Below, piece by piece: positions 16,482-23,821 of a stretch of DNA of 51,630 nt. Position 1 is the first letter of the stretch, and each line of letters starts with the position of its first letter. Below the pieces are notes generated by a model. That model searched no databases. It was not told the DNA's origin and was given only the letters and a program-made list of their open reading frames with translations. Made by a program: the position numbers and the translations under genes. Source of the DNA: Gammaproteobacteria bacterium (lineage in GTDB: Bacteria; Pseudomonadota; Gammaproteobacteria; Enterobacterales; Alteromonadaceae); assembly GCA_018825965.1 (NCBI GenBank), contig JAHKAA010000052.1, positions 1 through 51,630 on the forward strand. Reading direction: 5' to 3'.

Positions 16482-17918
16482 ATGCCGTATATTCAGTGGA
16501 AAGATGAATTTATAGGGAAAAGTATGCCGCATTCTGAGCAACGTCGTGAACAGCTACAACAGGAATTTAAACGCACAGATTCGGTAGCGCCAGGCCAGGA
16601 TCCTGTGCTGATGAAGCATCAGAAAATGGCGATGAACCCCTTCCGGTTTTTGCGGGGCAGCTCTGGATTGTTTTATGCCGATATCAAAAATTCAGTGCTG
16701 AAATTACCAGAGCTATTAACAACAAAAATCCCGTTAACTTGCGTGGTAGGGGACTGTCATTTATCGAACTTTGGCTTTTTTACCGAAGAAGGTTCATCCG
16801 GCAACAGAGTGATTTTTGCACCTAACGATTTTGACGATGCCTGTGTGGGGCATGCAGTCTGGGATTGGAGCCGGTTTGCGATCAGCATTTTGTTAGCTGC
16901 AGACTACTGTCAGGGCCTGAAGCAACAGCGTTATGCCAATGAAAGTAAGTTTGAGCCGGACTCGCTGCAAGTGGTTTCAGCCAAAGAGGCTATTTTTGCA
17001 GTGCACAGCTTTTTAACGGCTTATACCCGTCAATGTCAGGCCTTAGTGAGTGATCCCGAACTTCGTTATTCAGTGCTGGATGATTTCCCAAAAAATCATG
17101 TGTTAAAACCTGTGCTGAAAAAAGCGATAAAACGTTCTGCCCAAGGGGAAGACTTTTTGCGTAAAAGCACGCTGGCCAAAGTAGCTGATCTGTCGGTGCG
17201 CCCACTAAAGTTTAAGCAAGACCCAAATAAATTCAGCTGCTTAAGCCCTGAGCTTTACAAAGACGTGGAGTTCAGCTTCCGGCCTTATGTCAGTGACGAT
17301 ATTTTAGATATAGTCGCTCGTCAGGGGGCAGGTACCGGCTCGTTAAATATGCAGCGTTATTACTTGTTAGTCGGCCCCTCACAAATGAAAAGTGAGGAGG
17401 ATTTAGCTTTATGTCATCTGGTGGAAGCCAAGCAACAACGGGATGCTGCTCCTTTGTATTTTTTCCCGGAGTTGAGTCCTGTGAATCGCTTAAATGCCGC
17501 GCATTTAACTGTGGATTGTCAGCGTTTAATGCAGCGTCGTCCCGATCTGGTTTTAGATGAGCATTACTGGAATGGATCTCATTATCTGGTGCGATCATTA
17601 CATCATGCCAATGTGGATTTGGATCCGGAAGATGTCTGTTTTGCAGAAAAAGCACCAGAGCAGAAACTTGTTGAATACGCAGAAGCTTGTGGTCGGGCTT
17701 TAGCTTTAGCCCACAGCAGAGGCGACAGACGTTCAGTGTGTTTTGAACAGGCTGTGGTGAAGTATTTACCTAAAGCTATGGACGAACTGGTGCACGCTTG
17801 TATCGACTATGCGGAGCAGCAAAAAGCAGATTGTGAGCTGTTGTCTGCATTGTTGAGTCAGAGCTTAGATGCTGACTCAAGCAGTGAAACAGGCCTGGAC
17901 AGTGGGGGCCAGGGCTAA
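16482..17918 (+). CDS. DUF2252 family protein
   Basis: The 478-residue protein has the DUF2252 pattern: MNPFRFLRGSSGLFYADI, then CVVGDCHLSNFGFF, then FAPNDFDDACVGHAVWDWSR. The GDxHxxNFG and NDFDxA blocks resemble the catalytic loop and metal-binding region of aminoglycoside-phosphotransferase-like kinases, and the family is thought to share that fold. Its substrate is not known. The start is likely the ATG at 16482; a second ATG (residue 15, MPHSEQRREQL) is a good alternative because the first 14 residues are not conserved in appearance. It is convergent with the FTR1 gene and shares a hairpin at its stop codon. Confidence 0.8.
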   Translation: MPYIQWKDEFIGKSMPHSEQRREQLQQEFKRTDSVAPGQDPVLMKHQKMAMNPFRFLRGSSGLFYADIKNSVLKLPELLTTKIPLTCVVGDCHLSNFGFFTEEGSSGNRVIFAPNDFDDACVGHAVWDWSRFAISILLAADYCQGLKQQRYANESKFEPDSLQVVSAKEAIFAVHSFLTAYTRQCQALVSDPELRYSVLDDFPKNHVLKPVLKKAIKRSAQGEDFLRKSTLAKVADLSVRPLKFKQDPNKFSCLSPELYKDVEFSFRPYVSDDILDIVARQGAGTGSLNMQRYYLLVGPSQMKSEEDLALCHLVEAKQQRDAAPLYFFPELSPVNRLNAAHLTVDCQRLMQRRPDLVLDEHYWNGSHYLVRSLHHANVDLDPEDVCFAEKAPEQKLVEYAEACGRALALAHSRGDRRSVCFEQAVVKYLPKAMDELVHACIDYAEQQKADCELLSALLSQSLDADSSSETGLDSGGQG

Positions 17919-17930
17919 ACTCTGGCCCCC
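17904..17930. terminator. Hairpin spanning the DUF2252 stop codon, between convergent genes
   Basis: GGGGGCCAG (17904-17912) pairs perfectly with CTGGCCCCC (17922-17930); the TAA stop lies in the loop. It probably serves as terminator for both the DUF2252 gene and the FTR1 gene coming from the right. Confidence 0.75.
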
Positions 17931-17935
17931 AAAGT

Positions 17936-19783
17936 TTAGCCTCTACGGCTACGGATCAGATAAGCCAGAGCTATCAGTAATAAAGCAGACTGTACAATAA
18001 CCCCCTGAGTATTAGGGTAAAAACCTAACCAACTGATAGTAGGCAGGTTCAGCTGGCTCACCGCTAAAGAACCTGCTTCCTGAAGTGCAGCTATGCCTTT
18101 GCCTGCCATCACAATAGCCAGAACCAGCATCAATAGCGCTGTACTGCCAAAGAAGGTTTTCAAAGGCAACTTCAGCGCGAATTTAAACATAGCCACAGCT
18201 ACACTAGCTAACAACACCAGAGCTGCCGCTATACCGGCAATAAAGCTTTGCTCTGCCTGTTCGCCGCCCTGTAACCACAAGGCCTGGTAAAACAGTATAG
18301 TTTCAAAGGCTTCACGGTAAACCGCTAAAAACACCACCAGACCTAAACCCACATAAGCACTGCCTGATACGGCGTTTTGTACTTTGCTCTGAATAAAGTG
18401 GCTCCATTCTTTGGCGCTGGTTTTGCTGTGCATCCAGAATCCCATATAAAACAAAATAGCTGCGGCAATCAGTGCTGTGTAGCCTTCAGTCAGTTCACGG
18501 GACGCGCCAGATATATCAATGACATAGCTTGCAATGAACCAGGTGATTGCGCCTAAAGCTAAAGCGCTGATCCAGCCAATATGCACAGTGTGACGCAAAG
18601 CGGGTTTATCGGTTTTTACCGCGACGCTGTAAATAGCGGCTACGACCAGTAAGGCCTCTAAACCTTCACGTAATAAAATCAGTAGCGCAGCTAAAAACAC
18701 ATTGATGCCGCTTAATTGAGTGTCTGACAGTTCAGTCTGAGCTTGCTTTAATAAGGTTTGAATTTCAGCGATACGAGGTGCAACCGCATCTTTTTGCGTT
18801 GAGTCTTTGAGTAACTGACGCAAACCCATCATGCTGTGTTCTATCTGATCGCGAAGTGGGGCGTTGATTGTGCCTAAAGGGTTTTCTACCAGTTCAAAAC
18901 CATCCAGATAAGCTGATACGGCCTGATCGTAAGCCGCTTGCGGGTTTTGAGCATACAAATCAGCAGAAAGTTGTAATTTTTGCTGAGCTATCACTAATGG
19001 ATCTTTACTTTTGGCCTGAAAAAACCGTTCCGGATGGCTTCGGAACAGGCTCATCAGGGCTTCACCAAAGTCAGGGTATAGCTTGATCACATCTTTAGGT
19101 GTGGCTGTTAATAAGTTTTTTACCGCGCCGCTTTCAATCAGTGCTTCCGGCACTGTGCTGGTGTCTATGCCTTTACTGGCGATATGACCTACATAAAAGG
19201 CCAGATCCCAGCGGCTTTGTTCATCTAAAAAAGCAAAAGACGCCATGCCTGTGTCGGCCACACCTAAGGTTATTGTATTAAACAAACCATAAGCACTGCG
19301 GGCCTGATACCGTTCCACTTCATGGAAGTTGGTGGGGGCAGGGTCCAGTTGTGCGCCGGCAGGGCCATCACCTTTAGCTGTAGCGCCATGACAAGCAGCG
19401 CAATTGGCAGCAAATAAGGCTTCACCCCGTTTGAGATCCGGGCTCTGTTTGGGCACTGGAATGGAAGGCATAGCTGCAATAACAGCCTGACGCATAGCTG
19501 CAGTTAAGGCCTGAATGTCCTGCTCGTCTGCTTTGTCAGCAATCAGCTGTTTTAACTGAGTGGATTGCTGTTGTAGCGCTGCGGGTGCTGTGCTGACTTC
19601 TTCGGCGATCAGCGAGGAAAACTCCTGCATTTCGGCATATTCAGCTGCGCTTACAATAGTGCCATCCACTACAGCAGCACTGTAATCAGCCCCTATGTAT
19701 TCGATGTATTGGATTAATTTATCTGAAGCAACAGCAGGCAAGGCCAGCAGGCTGAACAAAACAACAACAAGACGAAAGCCCAT
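17936..19783 (-). CDS. Cytochrome c-FTR1 fusion iron permease
   Basis: This 615-residue protein joins an exported c-type cytochrome to an FTR1 high-affinity iron permease. A signal peptide (MGFRLVVVLFSLLALPAVAS) precedes the heme motif CAACH near residue 130, with KGDGPAG and a methionine ligand region (TGMASF) behind it. After a helical linker come seven membrane helices. Two acidic iron-binding motifs are visible: LREGLEALL (about 368) and YREAFET (about 488), the REGLE/ExxE type. In bacteria, related fusions take up ferrous iron, the cytochrome presumably helping oxidation before transport. A Fur-like box lies just upstream, so iron limitation should induce it. It is a single-gene unit. 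Confidence 0.88.
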   Translation of the reverse strand: MGFRLVVVLFSLLALPAVASDKLIQYIEYIGADYSAAVVDGTIVSAAEYAEMQEFSSLIAEEVSTAPAALQQQSTQLKQLIADKADEQDIQALTAAMRQAVIAAMPSIPVPKQSPDLKRGEALFAANCAACHGATAKGDGPAGAQLDPAPTNFHEVERYQARSAYGLFNTITLGVADTGMASFAFLDEQSRWDLAFYVGHIASKGIDTSTVPEALIESGAVKNLLTATPKDVIKLYPDFGEALMSLFRSHPERFFQAKSKDPLVIAQQKLQLSADLYAQNPQAAYDQAVSAYLDGFELVENPLGTINAPLRDQIEHSMMGLRQLLKDSTQKDAVAPRIAEIQTLLKQAQTELSDTQLSGINVFLAALLILLREGLEALLVVAAIYSVAVKTDKPALRHTVHIGWISALALGAITWFIASYVIDISGASRELTEGYTALIAAAILFYMGFWMHSKTSAKEWSHFIQSKVQNAVSGSAYVGLGLVVFLAVYREAFETILFYQALWLQGGEQAEQSFIAGIAAALVLLASVAVAMFKFALKLPLKTFFGSTALLMLVLAIVMAGKGIAALQEAGSLAVSQLNLPTISWLGFYPNTQGVIVQSALLLIALAYLIRSRRG

Positions 19784-19805
19784 AACGTATTCACTTAACC
19801 GATAT

Positions 19806-19824
19806 AATAAGAATAGTTCTCATT
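19806..19824 (-). promoter_or_regulatory. Fur box upstream of the FTR1 gene
   Basis: AATAAGAATAGTTCTCATT is close to a 9-1-9 Fur palindrome (7 of 9 positions pair) and sits 23-41 bases before the FTR1 start. AT-rich flanks extend the dyad by several bases on both sides. This places the iron permease under Fur control, which agrees with its function. Confidence 0.75.
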
Positions 19825-19882
19825 ATAATGGCTGCCGATAGTGAAACCTAGCGTCTTTAGCCTTTTCCACTAAAGTTTGCGA

Positions 19883-19911
19883 TAAAAAAACAGCAAGCCG
19901 AAGCTTGCTGT
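19883..19911 (-). terminator. Intrinsic terminator of the TonB receptor gene
   Basis: On the minus strand ACAGCAAGC pairs with GCTTGCTGT around a TTCG loop, followed by seven Ts. It lies about 70 bases after the receptor stop codon. Confidence 0.9.
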
Positions 19912-19982
19912 CAGAAATAACCGGAAAAAAGCGGGGCACTGCATCAACGCAGGCCCCCAACTCCATCCAGGTAGAAGAAAAC

Positions 19983-22580
19983 TTAGAACTTCACTGAATA
20001 ACGCAAAGTCCAGTGACGGCCCAACCAGTCGTGGACTGAGCTGGCGTAACCATTAGTGGGTGATGAGGCATAAGGTGGCTCTTTGTCTGTCAGGTTACGG
20101 ATACTCAGTAAAACGCTCTGATCCTCTGTAATGTCATAGCCCAGACTGGCGTTGTACGTCAGCCATGAGTCGACAGTTTCATTGTCAAACTTAAAGTCGC
20201 CGTCCCCTAAGGAGCTGATGTAATGCGCGCCAAGGCTGGCATTCCAGTTCTCCAGGCGCCATTCGGTGCCGGCATCTGCAACAAATTCAGGGCGGGCGAT
20301 TTCAGCCGCACCACTGAGTTTGCCTAACAAATCTTCAGCCGGACTATCTGCAGTGATCTGACGCTCATAAGATAAAGTACGGGTACCAGCGACACTGAAC
20401 TTAAAATCACCTGCATTGCTGGTGGCCAGTTTGTAGTTCAGTTTAAAGTCGACCCCGTCCGTTTCCTGGCTGCCAACGTTAAAGAAGCCTGTGCGTAAGA
20501 AGGTTAAGTCGTTGCCTGCATCAATCACACAACCAAATTCACCGTTCAGATCGGCTTCGTCATCAACCACAGGTGCAGTACCTGCGATACAGGCACGTAA
20601 CGTCGTATTCGCGTCTACATCCACAATATCTTCATGGCTGTAATGCCAGTAATCGATAGTAAACTGCAAATCATCGGTCAGGTTCCAGGAAGCACCAATA
20701 TTGATGGCTTCTGAACTTTCCGCATCCAGATTTTTATTACCTAAGGTTTCCTGATCAAATTCCAGTTCACCTGCAGTAGCACCAAAGTCGCCGCAAAGTG
20801 CGTCAAATGGCTGATCTGTACCACAGTCGATATAGTTGGCTGTTAACGAAGTACCAGCGCCTAATTGTGACAATGAAGGGGCACGGAAACCTGTACTCCA
20901 GGAGCTGCGTAAGATTAAATCTTCAGTGGCACGGTAACGTAAGGACAATTTCGGATTGACGGCACCACCAAAATCGCTGTAGTGGTCGTAACGTAAAGCT
21001 GCAATAGCATCCAGTTTCTCAGTCAGCGGGATATTAAACTCGCTATACAGTGCATATTGAGTGCGATCTGCTGCTGCATCACTGGCTCCTAACGCAAAAA
21101 TTCCACCGCTTTGTGCCACTTCTGCCGGGTTGTCGGAAATTTCTTCACCACGGAATTCACCACCAAATACAGCGCTGATATCGTCAAACACCATACCTGA
21201 GAAGTTGAAATCTACAGAATACACATCGGACTCGCCGATACGGGGTGCAATTTCACGTAATCCGGCAATCACAGACTCTGAGTTGTCGCGGCCCAGGTTA
21301 AAAGGATTAAAGCTGCCGTTGGCCAGGGCGTCAGCAACTTTGTCTCTGCCCATATAACCCTGCACATGTGTAATTTCATTGTCTGTTTTGCCGTAGCTTG
21401 CTGCCGTTTCCCATGACCAGTCGCCCAGTTCGCCACGTAAACCTGCCAATATTCTGTAGCTTTGGCTGTCATAGTCCTGAATACGGCGCTCCGGAAAACG
21501 TGAACGAATCCGGATTTGATTAATTTCGCCATCTTCTGCATCAAGATCTGCGGCCCATTGCGGCACAAAAGCTGAGTTTCCTGCTACCCGCACATCAAAA
21601 GCTGCGGCTGAGTCGTAGGCTGAACCTGTGTTTTGTTGCAGCATAGCTTCAGCAAAAAACTCAAGGTCATTGCCAAGGCGATAGATATGATTCAGTGTTG
21701 CACCTATTGTTTTACTGTCCGGCTGGATAGCGCGCTCGTTGACATAATCGTACGAGCAACGTGTACCGCCGTTGCTGGTGGCAGTGCCACACCAGGGCTC
21801 GGCGTAATCGTTGCCGTCTATGGTGACGCGGGTATTGGACTTAAAAGTGACGTCGATAGGGCGGTCTGAGTTAAACAGTGCGTCCTTATCAAAGTAGTCG
21901 ATCACCACTGTGGTATTGCTGTTGGCGGTGCTGAAACCACCTGTATAGGTCAGGTTGTATTTACGGAAATCGCTGCTTGCCGTGTCATCACCGTAAGAGG
22001 CGGTCAGTTCCTGACCTTCGTAGTCTCTTCGCAGAATAAAGTTAATGACACCAGCTATAGCGTCTGAGCCATAGACAGATGAAGCGCCATCAGTCAGAAT
22101 TTCAACCCGCTCCAGTGCTGACATTGGAATGGCATTGACGTTGACAAAAGAGTCAAAGCCATTGGTGAATGAATCGACAGCGACACGGCGGCCGTTCACC
22201 AGAACCAAAGTGGAGCTTGAACCTAAACCCCGTAAACTGACACCTGCTGCGCCTGCCGGTGTACCGTCATTGCCTGCAACACCACCGTTTTCAGTGAAGG
22301 TACCAGCGCTTGAGGCTTGAGGTAAATCCCGCAAAAAGGCGCTGACACTGTCATAGCCTTTTCTTGCTAAATCATCCCGGCTGAATATTTGCAGCGGGTT
22401 GGCGCCTTCCATGTCCACACCTTTAAGACGTGAACCTGTAACTTCAATTTTTTCTATGTTTGCTTCGTTATTTTGCTCTGTTGCTTCAGCCTGTTGTGCA
22501 GTGGCTTGTGATACGCCAAACAGGGCACACAAGGTTGCTAATCCAATTTTACTGAGCTTCATTTTTTTATAATGTGACAT
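19983..22580 (-). CDS. TonB-dependent outer-membrane receptor
   Basis: I place the start at the ATG at 22580-22578 (865 residues), which has AGAGGAAG just upstream and opens a normal signal peptide (ending ATAQQ); the frame is open further upstream but has no such signals. A TonB-box-like IEKIEVTGSR follows at residue 40-50. The plug domain has the pattern NPLQIFSRDDL, GVSLRGLGSSSTLVLVNGRR and VEILTDGASSVYGSDAIAGV. The rest is a 22-strand barrel ending in the aromatic residue of ...WTLRYSVKF. The plug resembles receptors of the oligosaccharide and peptide uptake group rather than classic siderophore receptors. The substrate cannot be read from the neighbours. A 24-codon ORF and hairpin precede it. 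Confidence 0.9.
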   Translation of the reverse strand: MSHYKKMKLSKIGLATLCALFGVSQATAQQAEATEQNNEANIEKIEVTGSRLKGVDMEGANPLQIFSRDDLARKGYDSVSAFLRDLPQASSAGTFTENGGVAGNDGTPAGAAGVSLRGLGSSSTLVLVNGRRVAVDSFTNGFDSFVNVNAIPMSALERVEILTDGASSVYGSDAIAGVINFILRRDYEGQELTASYGDDTASSDFRKYNLTYTGGFSTANSNTTVVIDYFDKDALFNSDRPIDVTFKSNTRVTIDGNDYAEPWCGTATSNGGTRCSYDYVNERAIQPDSKTIGATLNHIYRLGNDLEFFAEAMLQQNTGSAYDSAAAFDVRVAGNSAFVPQWAADLDAEDGEINQIRIRSRFPERRIQDYDSQSYRILAGLRGELGDWSWETAASYGKTDNEITHVQGYMGRDKVADALANGSFNPFNLGRDNSESVIAGLREIAPRIGESDVYSVDFNFSGMVFDDISAVFGGEFRGEEISDNPAEVAQSGGIFALGASDAAADRTQYALYSEFNIPLTEKLDAIAALRYDHYSDFGGAVNPKLSLRYRATEDLILRSSWSTGFRAPSLSQLGAGTSLTANYIDCGTDQPFDALCGDFGATAGELEFDQETLGNKNLDAESSEAINIGASWNLTDDLQFTIDYWHYSHEDIVDVDANTTLRACIAGTAPVVDDEADLNGEFGCVIDAGNDLTFLRTGFFNVGSQETDGVDFKLNYKLATSNAGDFKFSVAGTRTLSYERQITADSPAEDLLGKLSGAAEIARPEFVADAGTEWRLENWNASLGAHYISSLGDGDFKFDNETVDSWLTYNASLGYDITEDQSVLLSIRNLTDKEPPYASSPTNGYASSVHDWLGRHWTLRYSVKF

Positions 22581-22770
22581 TTTGCTTCCTCTGGTGTTGA
22601 TGTTGCCTTGTGGCAATCTGTTTTTTTCGGATAAAAAAAGGGCGTGCCAGAGCAAGAAGCGCAGCAAATCAGACAGCGACAGCAAAAAACAGACGGATCA
22701 AGGCCTGAAAAATGCTATCAGCATGCAAATAAGTAGGGTGTTAGTGATGGCTGTAAAACAGGGGCCAAAC

Positions 22771-22802
22771 GAACACACTTCTGGCTATGGCAGAAGTTGT
22801 TC
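22771..22802 (-). promoter_or_regulatory. Hairpin following the 24-codon leader ORF
   Basis: GAACACACTTCTG (22771-22783) pairs with CAGAAGTTGTTC (22791-22802) around a 7-base loop, with one bulged base. It starts at the stop codon of the small ORF and lies about 190 bases before the TonB receptor start. It lacks a T-run but could be an attenuator or a processing site. Confidence 0.45.
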
Positions 22803-22876
22803 TAATTATTGAACCACTCAGAAAGGTAATAGGTAGAGCAGTAGTAGCTGTTTGGGTTAGCAGCACAACGTTGCAT
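22802..22876 (-). CDS. Putative 24-residue leader peptide or small protein
   Basis: An ATG at 22876-22874 is preceded by AGGAGAG, a very good ribosome site (4 bases away), and opens a frame of 24 codons ending in TAG. The peptide begins MQRCAANPNSYYC and ends LSEWFNN; it is rich in aromatic residues and has two cysteines nine positions apart. It lies upstream of the TonB receptor gene on the same strand, with a hairpin at its stop codon. It could be a regulatory leader peptide, a small exported peptide or chance. I know of no family. The strong ribosome site is the main reason to take it seriously. Confidence 0.4.
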   Translation of the reverse strand: MQRCAANPNSYYCSTYYLSEWFNN

Positions 22877-23116
22877 TTTACTCTCCTATTGATTAAGTGG
22901 TTTTTGGATGCCTCAAAATTGTCTGATCCCGCCATTGATGTCAAGCGCTTTTTTTAACCAATCTGCAAGCAGCAGATTTTGCACCTTTAAAGGGCTAAAT
23001 TTGCGGTTAATATGTTGGACTCTTGTAAATTTAAGGTGATCTTTGCCTCTCATCTGACCAGATTGACCTTTTTATCTCTTGCTTGCTTGACAGTGTTTTT
23101 TTTCAAACGTACATTT

Positions 23117-23130
23117 CAAACAAGTGTTTT
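23117..23130 (+). promoter_or_regulatory. PsrA-type operator
   Basis: CAAACAAGTGTTTT is an inverted repeat (CAAAC-N4-GTTTT) of the kind bound by PsrA (G/CAAAC-N2-4-GTTTG/C). It lies 16-29 bases before the start of the psrA-like gene, so it probably serves autorepression and control of the downstream fadE. A second half-site (TCAAACGTAC) lies 16 bases upstream. Confidence 0.6.
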
Positions 23131-23145
23131 AATTTAGTCAGGGCT

Positions 23146-23799
23146 ATGGTTAATAAAACAACAACTCAGGACAAAATTCTGGATGCCGCTGAGCAACTTT
23201 TTGCTTCTACCGGTTTTGCTGATACCTCACTGCGGCAAATTACCGGTATGGCACAAGTGAATCTGGCGGCTGTGAACTATCATTTTGGTTCAAAAAAAGA
23301 GCTGATCCAGTCGGTACTGCAACGCTATTTATCGGTGTTAATGCCACGATTGGATCAGGAGTTCAGCCAGTTACTGGCTTGTCAGAAACAAAATGATTTA
23401 ACAGCAGTGTTGTCGGTGTTTATCAAACCTTTGCTGGAATTAAATAAAGTTCAGCATCACGGCACCCGGATGTTTTTACAACTGCTGGGCCGGGGTTATA
23501 CCGATGTACAGGGCCACTTACGCTGGTTTTTTAATCATCACTATGGCCGCACTCTGGATAAATTTGTGTTGCTGGTGCAGCAGGCTTGCCCTGATTTACC
23601 AGCCAGTGAAATCTTCTGGCGTTTGCATTTTTCGCTTGGCACTGTGGTGTTTACCATGGCATCCAATCAGGCTTTACAGGAAATTGCGGCGGCAGATTTT
23701 AATGAAAATGTAGAAATAGAAGGCGTGATCCACAGGCTGATCCCTTATTTAGCTGCTGGTATAGCGTCACCTTTAACTTTATCCGGTCAAACTCACTAA
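23146..23799 (+). CDS. psrA: TetR-family regulator, PsrA type
   Basis: The ATG at 23146 (217 residues) starts the conserved protein; a TTG 63 bases upstream extends the frame but has no ribosome site. The N-terminal helix-turn-helix reads KILDAAEQLFASTGFADTSL followed by AQVNLAAVNYHFGSKKELIQ, which is nearly the same wording as Pseudomonas PsrA. The C-terminal ligand domain has the PsrA pattern (TRMFLQLLGRGY, IFWRLHFSLG). PsrA senses long-chain fatty acids or acyl-CoAs and controls beta-oxidation genes. It lies 22 bp before fadE, with which it is likely co-transcribed, and has a PsrA-like operator in front. Confidence 0.85.
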   Translation: MVNKTTTQDKILDAAEQLFASTGFADTSLRQITGMAQVNLAAVNYHFGSKKELIQSVLQRYLSVLMPRLDQEFSQLLACQKQNDLTAVLSVFIKPLLELNKVQHHGTRMFLQLLGRGYTDVQGHLRWFFNHHYGRTLDKFVLLVQQACPDLPASEIFWRLHFSLGTVVFTMASNQALQEIAAADFNENVEIEGVIHRLIPYLAAGIASPLTLSGQTH

Positions 23800-23821
23800 T
23801 CTTTTTGGAAAGGACCTTTAT

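Noticed and set aside
19983..22580. TonB receptor as a siderophore receptor partner of the neighbouring iron permease
   Set aside because: The receptor has its own terminator, no Fur-like box was seen before it, and its plug does not look like the classic siderophore type.
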